Positions 31,527 to 43,110 are shown, counted from the first letter of the stretch. The stretch is 64,000 bases of DNA from Enoplolaimus lenunculus (GCA_030248215.1 JASANG010000291.1:62001-126000), one strand, 5' to 3'. Notes: generated from the sequence alone by a model not told the origin. Made by a program: numbers and translations.

Positions 31527-31599
31527 ATGTTTCAGGTTTTTAGTTATGTTTCCGGATATAGAACAAAGCCTGTGTGTCTTTATTTTTAGTGTTATTGAA

Positions 31600-31737
31600 C
31601 AGGGCCGTAACAGTTGCATAAGCATATTCCAAAGCCTAACCCTAAGTCTAAGTTTGAAAAATTAGTCGAAATTTTAAGCGTACTTTATTGCGGTCCCACA
31701 AAAAACACGTTCCAGCCACTGATCTTTTTACACTGGC
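31600..31737 (-). mobile_element. Family A MITE
   Basis: TATTGAACAGGGCCGTAACAG to CACTGATCTTTTTACACTGGCC, short core. Confidence 0.8.
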
Positions 31738-31970
31738 CATTTTTAGTATATTTTGAAAATATTTTTTTGATGCTGAAAGCTTGAATGTTTGCAAAATACG
31801 CCAAATGGTTGGCTTAAAGCGTTTCGTATTTTAACATTTGAATTTTGTTTCTTTGTTTATAAAATATTTTTTATGACAAACGTAAATTTAGCATTTACGA
31901 CCATTTTTGGTTGCAATTTACCAAAAACGCCAATTTTTTACAATGAATGTGTCGTCCACAATTAGTTGGT

Positions 31971-32143
31971 CCCATGTTACGTCAAAATGCGTCCAGGTAC
32001 CTGGTGAGTCCATAAAAGAGTAGGTTTAGATTCTAGATTACATTTTTTGCTTAGGCTTAGGCTTAGGCTTAGGAACTCATTTTTGCAACAGGCATAGAAA
32101 TACGCTAAATCTCCTGTTGCGCCCCTTAAAGTAACATTGGCCA
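31971..32143 (+). mobile_element. Family A2 MITE
   Basis: GTCCCATGTTACGTCAAAAT to CCCCTTAAAGTAACATTGGCC, near-matching 8-bp flanks ATTAGTTG and ATTATTTG. Confidence 0.85.
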
Positions 32144-32548
32144 TTATTTGTGTACGAGATATGGAATTTCACATCGACCGTAGACATTACACACCGACTA
32201 TACACAGTCGATGGCAACAGAGACGTCTCCGCGGGAGGAGGCATTTTGTGGCCGTGTTTCCCCCAAATTTGGCTGACACGTCCCAAATAGACGCTGCTTA
32301 AAAGTAAACAATCTTGGATTGCAGTTGTAGGGCTCACAGCAAAATTATTCAGTGCTGCTCAAATATAATTTTCAGTGGACGCTTCAGGATGGCAGTTATA
32401 GCTGTGGTATATTTTAAAACTTTTGTAATATTAAAATTTCAAAAGACGTTGTTTACTGATATTCACTTTGTTGTCATCGACAATTCCGATTAATTTAAAA
32501 ACGGACAACCGTTCTTCATGGTACTAAAACAAAGGACCCAAACAATTT
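32144..32548. other. Unassigned stretch
   Basis: An 86-codon minus-strand frame has no recognised family. No gene called. Confidence 0.3.
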
Positions 32549-32680
32549 AATTTTTCACAATCAGATATTTGGCTAACGAGTTATAGTCAAATAGCTAATT
32601 TGGCGCCATTCCAAATCGTTGGCAGCGCGCCAAATTTATTTGATCATAATTCGTTAGCCAAACGTCTGGTTGTGAAAACA
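32549..32680. mobile_element. Short palindromic MITE
   Basis: TTTTTCACAATCAGATATTTGGCTAACGAG at the left mirrors ATAATTCGTTAGCCAAACGT..GGTTGTGAAAA at the right, leaving almost no unique middle. Confidence 0.8.
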
Positions 32681-32764
32681 TTTTAACACCATTCAACTCA
32701 GCTCAGCAAGCTACGTCGAGTGGTGTATGATTTGTTTTACTTTTAGACAATAAAATTTTAAATA

Positions 32765-32793
32765 TCAGGTCTCTTATTATTCGGGTCACTACG
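32765..32793 (+). mobile_element. Family F terminus
   Basis: TCTTATTATTCGGGTCACTAC only. Confidence 0.5.
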
Positions 32794-32859
32794 CAAAATA
32801 AAATGAAACGCTCGTAATTGTAACAAATAGCACAAATTACTCAAAAGAGAACAGAATGT

Positions 32860-33015
32860 CTCTTCCTGGTTTATCGGAGTTCTGAATCTTGCAGCTGAAG
32901 ATAAGGGACGTTCTAAATGACATTTCGATCCCATGACCCATGGCCGACAAATTCTCAGTCAAGCGTGCTACCACTGAGCCACGCCGCCTCACAATTAGCA
33001 CCCGTGTTCTCTGGT
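32860..33015 (-). repeat. tRNA-derived SINE (family S2)
   Basis: Minus strand: GGCGGCGTGGCTCAGTGGTA (A-box) then GGCCATGGGTCATGGGATCG (B-box region), as in 62091-62245. Related to a normal tRNA but with a degraded T arm. Confidence 0.7.
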
Positions 33016-33191
33016 TTTTATGCCATTTTAAGAACATTAATATTAGGTACAGTCATGTATCTTGGTTCTTCCATGTTTTACTGGTGATGTATATGAAGGT
33101 ACTACATATGCGTCAGTGTTTTAACCGATGTGCAGCATCAGGACGAGATTTATTTTGCTTTCATGCATCCGCTTGTAACAAAGCAATTATC

Positions 33192-33468
33192 TTAAAGTCC
33201 TGTTCAGACGTGCAAGTTTTTGCTGCGAGAACTTGTAGCGGCAACTTGCACTTGCAAGTTTTGTCCAAAATCCCGTTCAAAAAGCTTGCAGCTGCAAATC
33301 ATTAAAAATCACAGCTAGCAGTTTCGTTCACATGTGTGAATAACCATGCAAGTTCACTGAATTTATTGCAGCCGCTTTCTCATTGGCTGATGAAAAATGC
33401 AAGTTCTGCATGCAATTCGCTGCTGCCAGTTCTCGTATCAAAAACTTGCACGTGTGAATAGGGTTTTA
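33192..33468. mobile_element. Family H MITE, full
   Basis: TAAAGTCCTGTTCAGACGTGC and GCACGTGTGAATAGGGTTTTA form long inverted ends. The interior is built of CTTGCAGCTGCAA and TTGGCTGATGAAAAATGCAA words. Confidence 0.88.
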
Positions 33469-33649
33469 GTTAGTTTGAATTACTGGCAAGCAAAGTCGTT
33501 GTTTGAACTTATGCGTCAAAGAATGATGTCAAATTTTATTTACAGACTTTTTCGGGAATTTTTCTTGCGGACCAATTGACACAGACGACAATGATATTTG
33601 TGTCTGGAAACATTTACGATTAAACAGTAGAAAACACGTGGTTCAACTT

Positions 33650-33842
33650 TTTGGGGCCATTGAAAAGAACCGGGCAGTAACTGTGGTATAAGCTTATTCC
33701 AAAGCCTAAAAGCTTAAGCTGTAAGAATGAGCTTATACCTAAATTTAATCCTAAGCCTAAGCAAAAAATTAATCCTAAGTCTTAGCTTACTCTATTGCAA
33801 TACTGCAGACAAACATTCCGCCTTTAATCTTTACATTGGCCC
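33650..33842 (-). mobile_element. Family A MITE
   Basis: GGGGCCATTGAAAAGAACCGG to GCCTTTAATCTTTACATTGGCC. Confidence 0.8.
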
Positions 33843-33862
33843 ATTTTGGTGTACCAAAAATC

Positions 33863-34027
33863 ATGGGCGTAGCCAGGATTTTTGTTTGGGGGGGGGTTAC
33901 ACATCAACAACTAGTGTGTGAGAGTGAAACGCACAGGACATCCTAGTTTCAATTTATTGAAAAATGAAATGTTTCCAAAACCGTTCGGGGGCATGGTCCT
34001 CTTGGCGCCCCCCCCCGGTTACGCCCT
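33863..34027. mobile_element. Family N MITE (GGGCGTAGCC ends)
   Basis: GGGCGTAGCCAGGATTTTTG with a G run at the left; a C run then GGTTACGCCC at the right. Confidence 0.75.
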
Positions 34028-34464
34028 TGCCAAAAAAGGGTATTTTGTTGTCTGACCAACTATTGAATGATAGATGTTGTATTTACCCGCGGGTATAGAA
34101 TCGCAAACCGTTTGTATGGCCAAACAAATTTAGTCGTTTAGGTGAAAATATATTTGAAACACAAAAGTTTTTCGTGGACGTTGTAGTAAAAACGACAACT
34201 AAAGTTTGCGGTTTGAATTTTAAAATCATTTTGCCCGTTCGGTAAAATTCCGACCAGAAACCGGACTCAAAAAGGCTGGAACCGAAGCTCAACAAAGTTT
34301 CACTTTACCTAAAAAGGGAAATTCGGATATTAGCCGGGAAATTGGGATTTTGGGCGCAGCATTGTTCGCTCCTGATTTTGGGAAATTGGGATTTAACAAA
34401 CCACTGTTGCACGAAAATACTGCTGGAATTTTGATTTTGGCCCGTGTTCATTTGGCGTTATATT
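34028..34464. other. Unassigned, with family G-like words
   Basis: CCGACCAGAAACCGGACTC..GGAACCGAAGC near 34250 resembles the interior of family G. No gene seen. Confidence 0.35.
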
Positions 34465-34615
34465 TAAGGTTAAAGTTTACACTTAGACTCAGGCTTGGGC
34501 TTAGGTAAACACTTATATTTTAGGATAACGTAAAACCTTAAGTTTAAGATTAGACAAAGACTTAGATTTAGGATATTATACACGTAAGCCTAAGTCTACA
34601 CTTAATCCTAGACGA
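34465..34615. mobile_element. Family A core fragment
   Basis: ACTTAGACTCAGGCTTGGGC..CGTAAGCCTAAGTC: TTAGGC words on both strands, no clear ends. Confidence 0.45.
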
Positions 34616-35027
34616 TACAAGTGAGAGCGTTAGTTTTCTTCCAACGGCCCCGTAGCAAAATGGGCTCCAGCGGTGGATCAGAACCCCAGGAAATATTTTG
34701 GCTCCTATATAGAAAATTGTCAAACCTAGTTTGTATAAGTCATTGAAAACCGTTGTATGCCCATCCTGAAAATCTTTAAGCCCCTTTCAAAGCAAGGTGA
34801 GCTGGCTACGATACTGTGTTTCAATGGACATTTTTGTTGCATATGGTGACGCTAAAAAATTTGTCATCAAAAATACAGAAACTGATTAGCAACAAAAATG
34901 CGTATAATTTTTCTAAAATAGTCATCCTTATCTTTTTATTAAGTCAGTTTACAATACTTCAACAGTGTTTGCATTTTTCAAAAAACCATAGCTTTTTTGA
35001 ACAATTGTTTGTAAAAACTATCGATGG
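34616..35027. other. Unassigned stretch
   Basis: No recognised gene or repeat. A 158-codon frame (34816-35292) is low-complexity F/L/I/N-rich and crosses a repeat, so it is not called. Confidence 0.35.
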
Positions 35028-35122
35028 GCACCGGATATCCGGATATCCGGATATGAAAAATATCCGGATATGTATCCGAAATGAAACGTGTATCCGGATA
35101 TCCGCCGGATATCCGAAATGCT
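35028..35122. repeat. GGATATCC-rich element
   Basis: ATGGGCACCGGATATCCGGA.. has seven or more GGATAT/ATATCC words. It matches 36985-37095 in inverted orientation (GATATCCGGATATGAACAAA.. and CCGATGCCTA), so it is a dispersed element. Confidence 0.7.
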
Positions 35123-35272
35123 TATGTCTAAATTTTTTTTGGAATAATTTGCATGGTGTCACCACCAAAGTAGCTGGAGCTGACGAAAAAAATTCTGTAT
35201 GTGGATGCAATCCGTTGCTATTTCGTCTTAATCAGTTTCGTTTAATAAAACTGGTGTGTCCTTTATTAAATT

Positions 35273-35382
35273 TTGGCCAATGTTACTTTTAACGGCGTAA
35301 CAGAACATTAAACGTATCTCTAAGCATAAGCAAAAATTGTAATAATAGAAAACTCAACGGCCCTAAAAGTAACATGTGCCTG
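35273..35382 (-). mobile_element. Family A2 MITE, short
   Basis: GGCCAATGTTACTTTTAACGG to GGCCCTAAAAGTAACATGTGCC, core nearly lost. Confidence 0.8.
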
Positions 35383-35577
35383 AGTTTCTGCAGAATTCGA
35401 TATACGGCTGGGTTGCACACAGGTCTAGCTTTATCCGTAAATTCAATGCAACGCTAATTTACCACTTGGACGTTTTAGTGGTTATATTTAACACAAAGTT
35501 TTTCTGAGTTAACACTTCGTGTATCCGAGAATGATGATAGCAAGCTTACTGAGAATAGTACGATGATAAAAAATGTC

Positions 35578-35813
35578 TCAGGACTCCTTCCTTACAATTT
35601 GCCCCCACTCCCCACATAAATTTTTTGTGATAAAATGATATGGTCATTCATTACCTTACAATTTGTCCTTTCATCATAATACTTTCGTTATAAAATATTG
35701 TCCTGCCTTATAATTTTCCCGCTAAGAAAATTTTTCGGAGAAAAATTGCGTTTCAAAATATTTACCATCCCGCCCATTTACAAACTTCTGGATCCGCTGC
35801 TGAAAGCGCGACA
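35578..35813. mobile_element. Family K MITE, 3' part
   Basis: TTACAATTTGCCCCC.., TGTGATAAAATGAT.., and terminal CAAACTTCTGGATCCGCTGC. Confidence 0.6.
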
Positions 35814-36066
35814 CCAGTATAAATAACATGGGCTGATGTTTGTACGACTTAGCTTAATAGTATTTCAATCTGGTTCTTTGTTCTTGGAACTAAAACGATT
35901 CAAGTATATATAGTTCGAGGTAAGGGTTATATTCGATGGAATCTCTATTGCAGTGGTTTAAATAAGACAAAGGACAAGCCAAATCTACTCAATTTTAAGT
36001 TGTCAACGCAAGTATTTATTTAGTAGTCTGTAGAAATCTTCTAAACTGAATACCCAGAACTATTGA

Positions 36067-36842
36067 GGTACTGTAGTGAGTGACCCGAATAGGAGAGGGG
36101 ACTGATATTTATTTGACCTCTCCACAGGTTACCCCTGTTATTCCGTTACGGACTGTTATTTATTTTTATCCAGTCCTCCGCCGCACTTCGTTACACATCA
36201 AGGTGCAACCGGAGGTGAAAAATCCCGGAGCCGGAGCCGGAGGTCAACGAAACTTGCCGGAGCCGGAGGTGAGGCAAAATTAAGTAGTAAAAATGATGCT
36301 TAATTAGTTAATTTTACCAATATCTGCAAAATGTTGGTTGTTTGGTTTCACCCTAATTTTCTGCAAATTTCGGCAATTCTTTCATGAAAATTTTGACAAA
36401 AGTCAATTGAAACGCGCTAAACATAAATTTAGGAAAATTATGCAAAATTTTACTACCGAAACTGCCGGAACCTCCGACAAAAATTCTAACAGGGCTGGAG
36501 GCCGATTTTCTGCCGGAGCCGGGGTTGTACCCTGTTACACATATATTCGGTAGTGTAACTAACCGTTGAATTGAATGTGTATTTGCCTTGTATCAAAAGG
36601 TTTAGCCATAATGCAAGGTTATTATTAGAAACGTACTTTGAAAACTTAAGTACGCTTCAAAGTTTTGAACTCAGCTTTATTTGGTTCTGGAGTCATTTAT
36701 GCGCTACAATTAGAAATACTTGACATTTATGGAGTCTAATTAGGGTTTAGGGACTCTATGCGCTTACGGACTCTTATTAGGGATACGGACTCGTATTGAT
36801 TGTGACTCAAAACGTGTACCCCTCTTATTTGGGTAACTACAG
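36067..36842 (+). mobile_element. Family F MITE, split by a nested family G element
   Basis: Left part 36070-36198 (CTGTAGTGAGTGACCCGAAT.. to CGCACTTCGTTACACAT), right part 36543-36839 (.. to TTATTTGGGTAACTACAG). TA flanks both termini. The interruption falls where intact copies read TTCGTTACTGATATAT. Confidence 0.92.
36199..36534 (+). mobile_element. Family G hAT-like MITE with perfect 8-bp duplication
   Basis: CAAGGTGCAACCGG to CCGGGGTTGTACCCTG (336 bp), flanked by TTACACAT at 36191-36198 and 36535-36542. GC-rich GGAGCCGGAGCCGGAGG near the left end. Confidence 0.93.
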
Positions 36843-36984
36843 TACTGGCATAATAAATACCGATTTTTAGAATTGTATCTTTTATGCTCATATCAATTTG
36901 ATTGAGGGTCAGGATACTTCCTTTAGAGCAACAAGTTAAAACAAGTGCTTAAGAAACAAAAATTGAGGTTCGTAAACTCAAAAA

Positions 36985-37095
36985 ACACAAAATCGAGTTT
37001 CGGATATCCGAAATAGAAAATTTCATTTCGGATATCCGGATAAATATCCGGCAAGAATTGCCGGATATCCGGATATGAACAAATATCCGATGCCT
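36985..37095. repeat. GGATATCC-rich element
   Basis: See 35028-35122. Ends CAAATATCCGATGCCTA. Confidence 0.7.
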
Positions 37096-37379
37096 AGAAA
37101 AGACAGTACAGAGCCGACGTTAGAATAGTTGCCCCCCCGAAACAGGTCCGACACGTCCGCACTAAAATACGCCAAGGTTCGTATTACTCAATTTGGGGGT
37201 TGAGGGCATTTGCGTCGGCACTGGTCATAGTAACTAAACTTTGCATTCCATTTGGAGGCGTAGAACCAAACAAGAATTCTAAGCTCTCTCACAATGGATA
37301 CTACTTATAGGAATTTGGATTACTGTATGGTTCAGCGTCGAAAAAACCTTAAAACACTGTGTTTATCTGATAGAATTGG
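37096..37379. other. Unassigned stretch
   Basis: Nothing recognised. Confidence 0.3.
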
Positions 37380-37387
37380 CAAATTGT

Positions 37388-37607
37388 GGCCCTTGTAAAG
37401 ATCAGGGGCGGAACGTTTTTCTGTGGGACTGCAATAGAGTTAAAGCTTAAGCTTTATACTTATTTTCTGCTTGGCGTAGGCTAAGGCTTAGGCTTATGCT
37501 TAGGAATATGTCAATTCTTATGCTTAGGCTTAGGCTTAGGCTTAGGCTTAGGCTTAGGCTTAGGAATATGGTTATAGTACTGTTCCGTCGTGTTCTTTCC
37601 ATTGGCC
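37388..37607 (+). mobile_element. Family A MITE with perfect 8-bp duplication
   Basis: GGCCCTTGTAAAGATCAGGG to TTCTTTCCATTGGCC (220 bp), with CAAATTGT at 37380-37387 and 37608-37615. Core has seven consecutive TTAGGC units at 37520-37561. Confidence 0.95.
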
Positions 37608-37795
37608 CAAATTGTTAATGATGGTCCAATAAGGCAGGATTTTGAACAGAAAGTAGTAAAACATGGATTAAGTATTAAGGAGCATGGTAGCTTTGTGTCC
37701 GTGTCAGTAGGCATGTGCGTAATCCTCATGTTTCGTTTAATCGTTTGGTGTATTTTTGTATGACTTTCAAAAGATTATGTTTCAATCGCATCGTT

Positions 37796-38411
37796 TAAGG
37801 TCTATTCACCCTTGCAAGTTTTTGCAGCAAAAAATTGCACTTGCAGCCTGTATGCGCTTGTTTGGTCACCATATAATTCGCCAGTTCTCGCAGCTTGCAA
37901 AATTCACTAGAATTCATGCTATTAAATTTAATTCGCACATTTGAACGCAGTTGTCAGACGATTGAATTTATTGCAACTGCATTTTGATTGGCCAATGGAA
38001 AACTGTGTAGTTCAGTGCTTTTTGAATTAATTCAAACTTTTTGAATTTACGTAAGAATCTTGAATTAATTCAAATATTAAACTTGTTTGATATTTCGCAG
38101 TCCACAGCGATGTTGTATAGACTAATACCAATTGTGCGCTAAATAGAATTTGCAAAATTTCAAAAACTTTTCAACCCAAAAGTTTTTGAGCGAACCCTTC
38201 TTTCTTAATGCGTGCGAATATTTCATGCAGTTGAAATTGCTCGAAAATGCATTTGATGACTTGGAGCTGAAATTTGTTCACAACGAATATGCACAAGAAA
38301 TTTAATCATTATGATTAGTGACTAATATTGATTAATATGTGATAAATATATATTCTGCAATTTAAATTTCGTGTCGCTGCAAAAACTTGCAAATGTGAAT
38401 AGGGCTTTAGT
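37796..38411. mobile_element. Family H MITE, long variant
   Basis: AAGGTCTATTCACCCTTGCA and TGCAAATGTGAATAGGGCTT ends around a longer interior of about 600 bases containing GAATTAATTCAAA-type inverted words. Confidence 0.75.
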
Positions 38412-38426
38412 GACATTGTTTTCAGG

Positions 38427-38745
38427 TTTCTGAAACATTTTTTGGTAACTTTCGACCGAGATATGCTGTGTAAAGCACTGTATTTATAATACTTTAGTTA
38501 TATTTCACTAACTTATTTTAAGTATAAGTGCTCTAAAAATTGAGTAAATTTTGGCTGAAATAATAAAAATAAGTAAAACTAATGCTGTTATTTTTTGATT
38601 AAGTAAATTTAAAACTAAAATTTTTGTGTTTGCTTAAAAAATTGAGCAAAACTTTGCCAAGCACCATAGTAAATAAAACCGACACTTAATAATTCGGCAA
38701 CAGTTTTACGTAAATTTTTACTTTACTCAATGGTTGAAACTATTA
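38427..38745. mobile_element. Family C MITE, half, reverse
   Basis: CAGGTTTCTGAAACATTTTT then AAACCGACACTTAATAATTCGG and GCAACAGTTTTAC, the complement of sequence at about 11945-11985 in the full copy. Confidence 0.65.
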
Positions 38746-38865
38746 ACGGTCTGTCCAGTTCCATGATCACATTTAGGCCGTTTAAGTTATATTCTATTTG
38801 GTAAAATTTGGCAAAAATTAATTTAAAAAACATTTAGCGAAAATATTGTAAAATACTCACAGTTC

Positions 38866-39015
38866 AATTGGGATGTAATTTTAAGTTACGATTCGAATAT
38901 CGAACGTGAGACGTCTTACCATCTCCATTCGATTATTAAAGGTTAACTGTCCAGTGCAAGCAGAGCTCACGCGCTTGTCAAGATTTTGTACTGCGCATAC
39001 GCGTAATAAATGTAA
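38866..39015 (-). repeat. Degraded SINE, S1-like
   Basis: AGATTTTGTACTGCGCATACG and the GATTCGAAT..GAACGTGAGACG region resemble 2090-2270, strongly worn. Confidence 0.45.
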
Positions 39016-39026
39016 AGGTTGCATGG

Positions 39027-39226
39027 TCCGCCCATGCATAGAACAGGGCCGGAACGTTTTTCTGCGGGGCTGTAATAGAGTCAGCTTCAGCTTTACACTA
39101 ACTTTTTTACTTAGGCTTAGGTTTAGGCTTAGGAATACGCTCATCCTTGCGCTCACGAGTAGGTTTCGGCTTAGGCTTAAAAATATGATTATCCTATTGT
39201 TCCGGACATATTCTATACATTGGCCA
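39027..39226 (+). mobile_element. Family A MITE
   Basis: CGCCCATGCATAGAACAGGG to ATATTCTATACATTGG, with imperfect flanks GCATGGTC and ACATGGCC. Confidence 0.85.
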
Positions 39227-39317
39227 CATGGCCTATCATATCGAGCGCATGGTTTGTGCCTTATTGTTCATGTTTCATACTGTACTCTGTGCGGGATAGG
39301 GCTCATATATCAGTCCA

Positions 39318-39516
39318 TTTTTGGGCCAATGTAAAGATCACACAAGGAACAATTTCTGTGGCACTGCAATAGAATAAACTTAAGCTTTAGTCAAATTATT
39401 TTGTTTAGACTTTACACTTAGGCTTAGGTATAAGCGCATCAATACGTTTTGGTTTGGGCTTAGACTTAGGAATATGCTTATACTACTGGTACGGGCCTTG
39501 TTGTATACATTGGCTG
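39318..39516 (+). mobile_element. Family A MITE
   Basis: GGCCAATGTAAAGATCACAC to GGCCTTGTTGTATACATTGGC. Confidence 0.85.
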
Positions 39517-39738
39517 ATTTTTTTACTCCGTAAATACAACGTTGTTGTCAATCAAACCAAGAAATATTGAACTTTGACAAAACTGACACGACTGACATTG
39601 AAATGTATTTTTAACTGAATTTGACATTTGTTGAGTTTTGGTAAAAACAACAGCCAATCAATGTATTGCTCTTAAAAAGCAAAAGGATTGCTCGTAGGTC
39701 GAGTTCCGAGCAAATGTCTTACCTCATCCTGCATAGAG

Positions 39739-40146
39739 GTGTAAGTGGGTAAAGGTTTTTTACCTACGCTGCGCTTAATCTGCGGAAATTTTATTTTTTA
39801 ACCGCGGGTATTCCCGCTCAAAATTTCTTTACCCGTTAACTGCCTTTGAGCGCCCTAAATTCCTTTACCGTTACACGTCTTTACCCGCACCTTATTTTTC
39901 TGCGTTCAATACAATTGTGTAATTTTGCAGAAGATTCATGTTACTTGATACTTGGTTTTCCTCATACGGTAAAAACAGTTTAAAAATTCAAACTTTTCCA
40001 CGTTATTTGGTTTCAAGTTGCGTATGAAAATTTTAGGTGGGAAAAGATAAACCAATTTTTACCCGCATTTTTAAATTCCTTACCCGCGGGTATGCCGGCG
40101 TCAAAATTTTCTTACCCGACCCGTGTTTACCCGCGAGTACCAAGCA
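39739..40146. mobile_element. Family M inverted-repeat element
   Basis: GTGTAAGTGGGTAAAGGTTT at the left; TTTACCCGCGAGTAC at the right. Many ACCCGCGGGTA words, some palindromic. A shorter copy is at 955-1098. Confidence 0.65.
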
Positions 40147-40219
40147 GCTCCGATCCAGCATAGAGCATACTATGAGTAACTCAAGACAGACTATGTTCGT
40201 TGAATAACTAATTTACAGT

Positions 40220-40345
40220 GCACAACAATTATTACGTGTATGCGCAGCACAAAATCTCCACAAGACATGAAACGTTCTCGATTTCGACAGTGAAGCTGTT
40301 ACAGCCGAGACGTGATGACTCCAGATCGAGAGTATCGGAAGACGG
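40220..40345 (+). repeat. Degraded SINE, S1-like, opposite orientation
   Basis: GCGCAGCACAAAATCTCCAC then AAGACATGAAACG..CTCGATTTCGA: the complement of the S1 tail with a worn tRNA-like head. Confidence 0.45.
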
Positions 40346-40484
40346 AAAATGTAGTTGAACCAAAAAAATTTTCTGAGGTCTAAAGCTTGATAGCCCCTTT
40401 CTTGCGTCTACGAATTACGAACTTAAGCCATGGCTTTCTAAATTTAAGCATATTTAAAGTTTATCCATTTTACACGGGCGTACT

Positions 40485-40820
40485 CTCTAAAACCTTAAAC
40501 TAAATTGATTTAAGCTTAAACTAATCTACCAGTATTAAATTAAGTTTATAGTTAAAATAAACTAATAGGTAGGTTTATGCTTAAACTGATTTAAAATCTT
40601 ATATATTTTCAGTTTGAGCGAAACTTAACTAACTCTTTGATGCACGTAATTTCTGGGCTGTACTTAAACTAAAAATAAGTTTATATAAACTCGTGTTAAA
40701 CTTAAAAACACGTTAGTTCAAGTCACACTTAAAATTCTAGTTTAGTTAGTCCGTCCAGCCATTTAAGTTCTACTTAACCTAATATTCAAGTTTAGCTAAG
40801 CTATAATTTAAGTTTAAGTT
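40485..40820. mobile_element. Family D MITE
   Basis: TACTCTCTAAAACCTTAAAC at the left; dense TTTAAGTTTAAAC words inside. Matches 41387-41737 and 54868-55215, partly in inverted order. Confidence 0.75.
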
Positions 40821-40974
40821 TTTAAACAGTAGAAAAGATTTCATTAGTGAAGGGTACAACTTTGGCCGAAAATTTTTGCATACCAACATGTGATTAGACT
40901 CCAAACAATGCTTATTGTTTAGGTTAAGACCGAGCAAAGTTATTTTTAGATATCTTCGCTTTGGTACAAGTGAA

Positions 40975-41178
40975 CACCGTAAATTCCAATGAGTTCATTA
41001 ATCAACTCAGCTAGCGAGTTAGTTATTTCTGAACTAATAACAATATGCATAAACTCACTCTGAGTTGATTTTCGCTTTCAGTTGATTTGATTCCGGGGGA
41101 ATTGATCAGTTAACTCAGATTGAGTTGAATCAACTCACTATTCTGAGTTAAAATCAACTTAGTGCAATTTACAGTTTA
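40975..41178 (+). mobile_element. Family B MITE
   Basis: CACCGTAAATTCCAATGAG to GTGCAATTTACAG. Confidence 0.85.
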
Positions 41179-41189
41179 GTTCTATGAAT

Positions 41190-41386
41190 ATATTCTCAAA
41201 TGTGTATAGCACCTATTATCAGTTCCCGATAAGTTTTCAAACTGACGAACTCATACCGTTGCGAGACGCAAAACTGGCTCACAAGTGAATCAAGTCAAAT
41301 GCGAAAAATGTGTTAAATTTAATGCAACATCATTGTTTGCTAATTCAAAAATTATAAAAGTTCTATTACCAAGTTGTGATTGGTGC
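41190..41386. mobile_element. Family I MITE, worn
   Basis: ATATTCTCAAATGTGTATAG then CACCTATTATCAGTT, with TTACCAAGTTGTGATTGGTG at the right end as the inverted partner. Confidence 0.65.
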
Positions 41387-41737
41387 TACTTTCTAAAAAC
41401 TTAAGCTTAAATTATAGCTTAACTAAACTTGAATATCAGTTTAAGTAAAACTTAAATGGCTGGACGGACTAACTAAACTAGAATATTAAGTTTTACTTAA
41501 ACTATCGTGTTTTTAAGTTTAACACGAGATTAAGTAAACTTATTTTTAGATTAAGTAACAAGTGCAGCAGTGTATTTAAGAGTTCATTAAGTTTAGCTTA
41601 AACTGAAAATAAGTAACATTTTAAATGAGTTTAAGCGTAAACCTACCAGTTAGTTTAGTTAATCTTGAAAGTTAGTTTAATACTGGTGGATTAGCTTAAA
41701 CTTAAATCAAGTTAGTTTAAACTTTTAGAGGGTAGAC
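41387..41737. mobile_element. Family D MITE
   Basis: CTACTTTCTAAAAACTTAAG and TTAAACTTTTAGAGGGTAG ends; AAACTTAAATGGCTGGACGG word shared with 40735-40775 in inverse. Confidence 0.85.
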
Positions 41738-42255
41738 ACATTTGAGTATACAGGTCCCAGGTTTTTAGGATACGCTTATGCCCTGCTTACTGTTCAAGAC
41801 AAAGGATTCAGCCAAACTTACATGATTGGTGGCCAAAAAATGCAAAGGGGCGCGTGCAATGATATTGGGTTATAAACGAGTTAAAAAAAATTTTATGTGG
41901 CAAAAATTTTTCCGGTGGAGGGAGGGCTGGGTCACTCCTACCCACGGCTACGGTATGCACCCATTTGTGTCCCCATTCCCGTATATATACGAACCCCAAC
42001 CGTAAGGCTGGATACATTTATCCAGTGTATAAAACTGTCAATATATTTTAACCAAAAGACTTATTCAAATTGGAGTATCACCACTGACGTATACGCTTGT
42101 ATCTTTTTGGTCCATTCCGTTTGCGCTGTTCCGCGTTTCCAATATTAACAAAATGTCAGAAAAACCATTTTATTTCAGTGATATAATTTTTTCTAAACGT
42201 CAAATATTGCCTGATTTGTTTAAAAAAATCGTGTCAGAAATAATACGCTATTTTA
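41738..42255. other. Unassigned stretch
   Basis: Nothing recognised apart from a G-rich phrase at 41910. Open frames of 69-83 codons show no family. Confidence 0.3.
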
Positions 42256-42714
42256 ATGCTGTAGTGACCCGAATAAGGGGGGGGGGGTAGTAAGAGGGGT
42301 GTCCCCATTTTGAGTCCCAATCAATCGGAGTCAGTCCGTAACCCTAATAAAAAGTCCGTACGCGGATAGAGTCCCGAAACTCTAATTAGAGTCCATAAAT
42401 GTCAATTAACCCTAATTGAAGCGCATAAATGACTCCAGGACCAAATAAAGTTGAGTTCAATACTTTAAAGCATACTTAGGGTTTGGAAGTACATTCCGAA
42501 CTATAACCTTGCATTATCGTTCAAGCTTTTGATACAAGGCAAATAAACATTTAATTCAACGAATAGATACAATACCGAATATATTAGTAACAAAGGGCGG
42601 CGGAGAGCGGTTTAAAAATAAATAACAGTCTGTAACCGAATAACAAGGGAGGGGGTACCCTCTGGAGATACCAAATAAATATCAGTCCCCCCTCTTATTC
42701 AGGTCACTACAGTA
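42256..42714 (-). mobile_element. Family F MITE, full
   Basis: CTGTAGTGACCCGAATAAGG to CCTCTTATTCAGGTCACTACAG. Confidence 0.88.
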
Positions 42715-42747
42715 GGATCTTTCCATATGCTTTACAGTTCAGAAACG

Positions 42748-43110
42748 CCGGCTGGGATTCTGAAACACTATACTTAAAAGGACGAGCTAGTACTCAAGTA
42801 TGTGCTAAGTAATTAATTAACCAGTTTGTCGTTTTTAAAAGCGTACTTACGTTCAGGTAAAATACTTAAGTAACTGATTTAATTTGATATGCAATTATAC
42901 AGTTCAGGCACGCTAAGTTTGGTTGAATTATAATTTTAGACTCACAATGCATTCTTTAATATGTTTGCAAATCTATTACTTCGAAGAATGTGTGGCACTT
43001 GACGTTTATTTGTTTTTGCTCGAAAAGTTAAACATTTTTCTTAACTAAGGCGGCTTAAGTAATTGTTAAAGTAAGTATATACTTAAGTAAGATTTCAGAA
43101 ACCCAGGCAT
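42748..43110. mobile_element. Family C MITE, shorter copy
   Basis: GGCTGGGATTCTGAAACACT and AGATTTCAGAAACCCAGGC ends, ACTTAAGTAA words inside. Confidence 0.85.
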
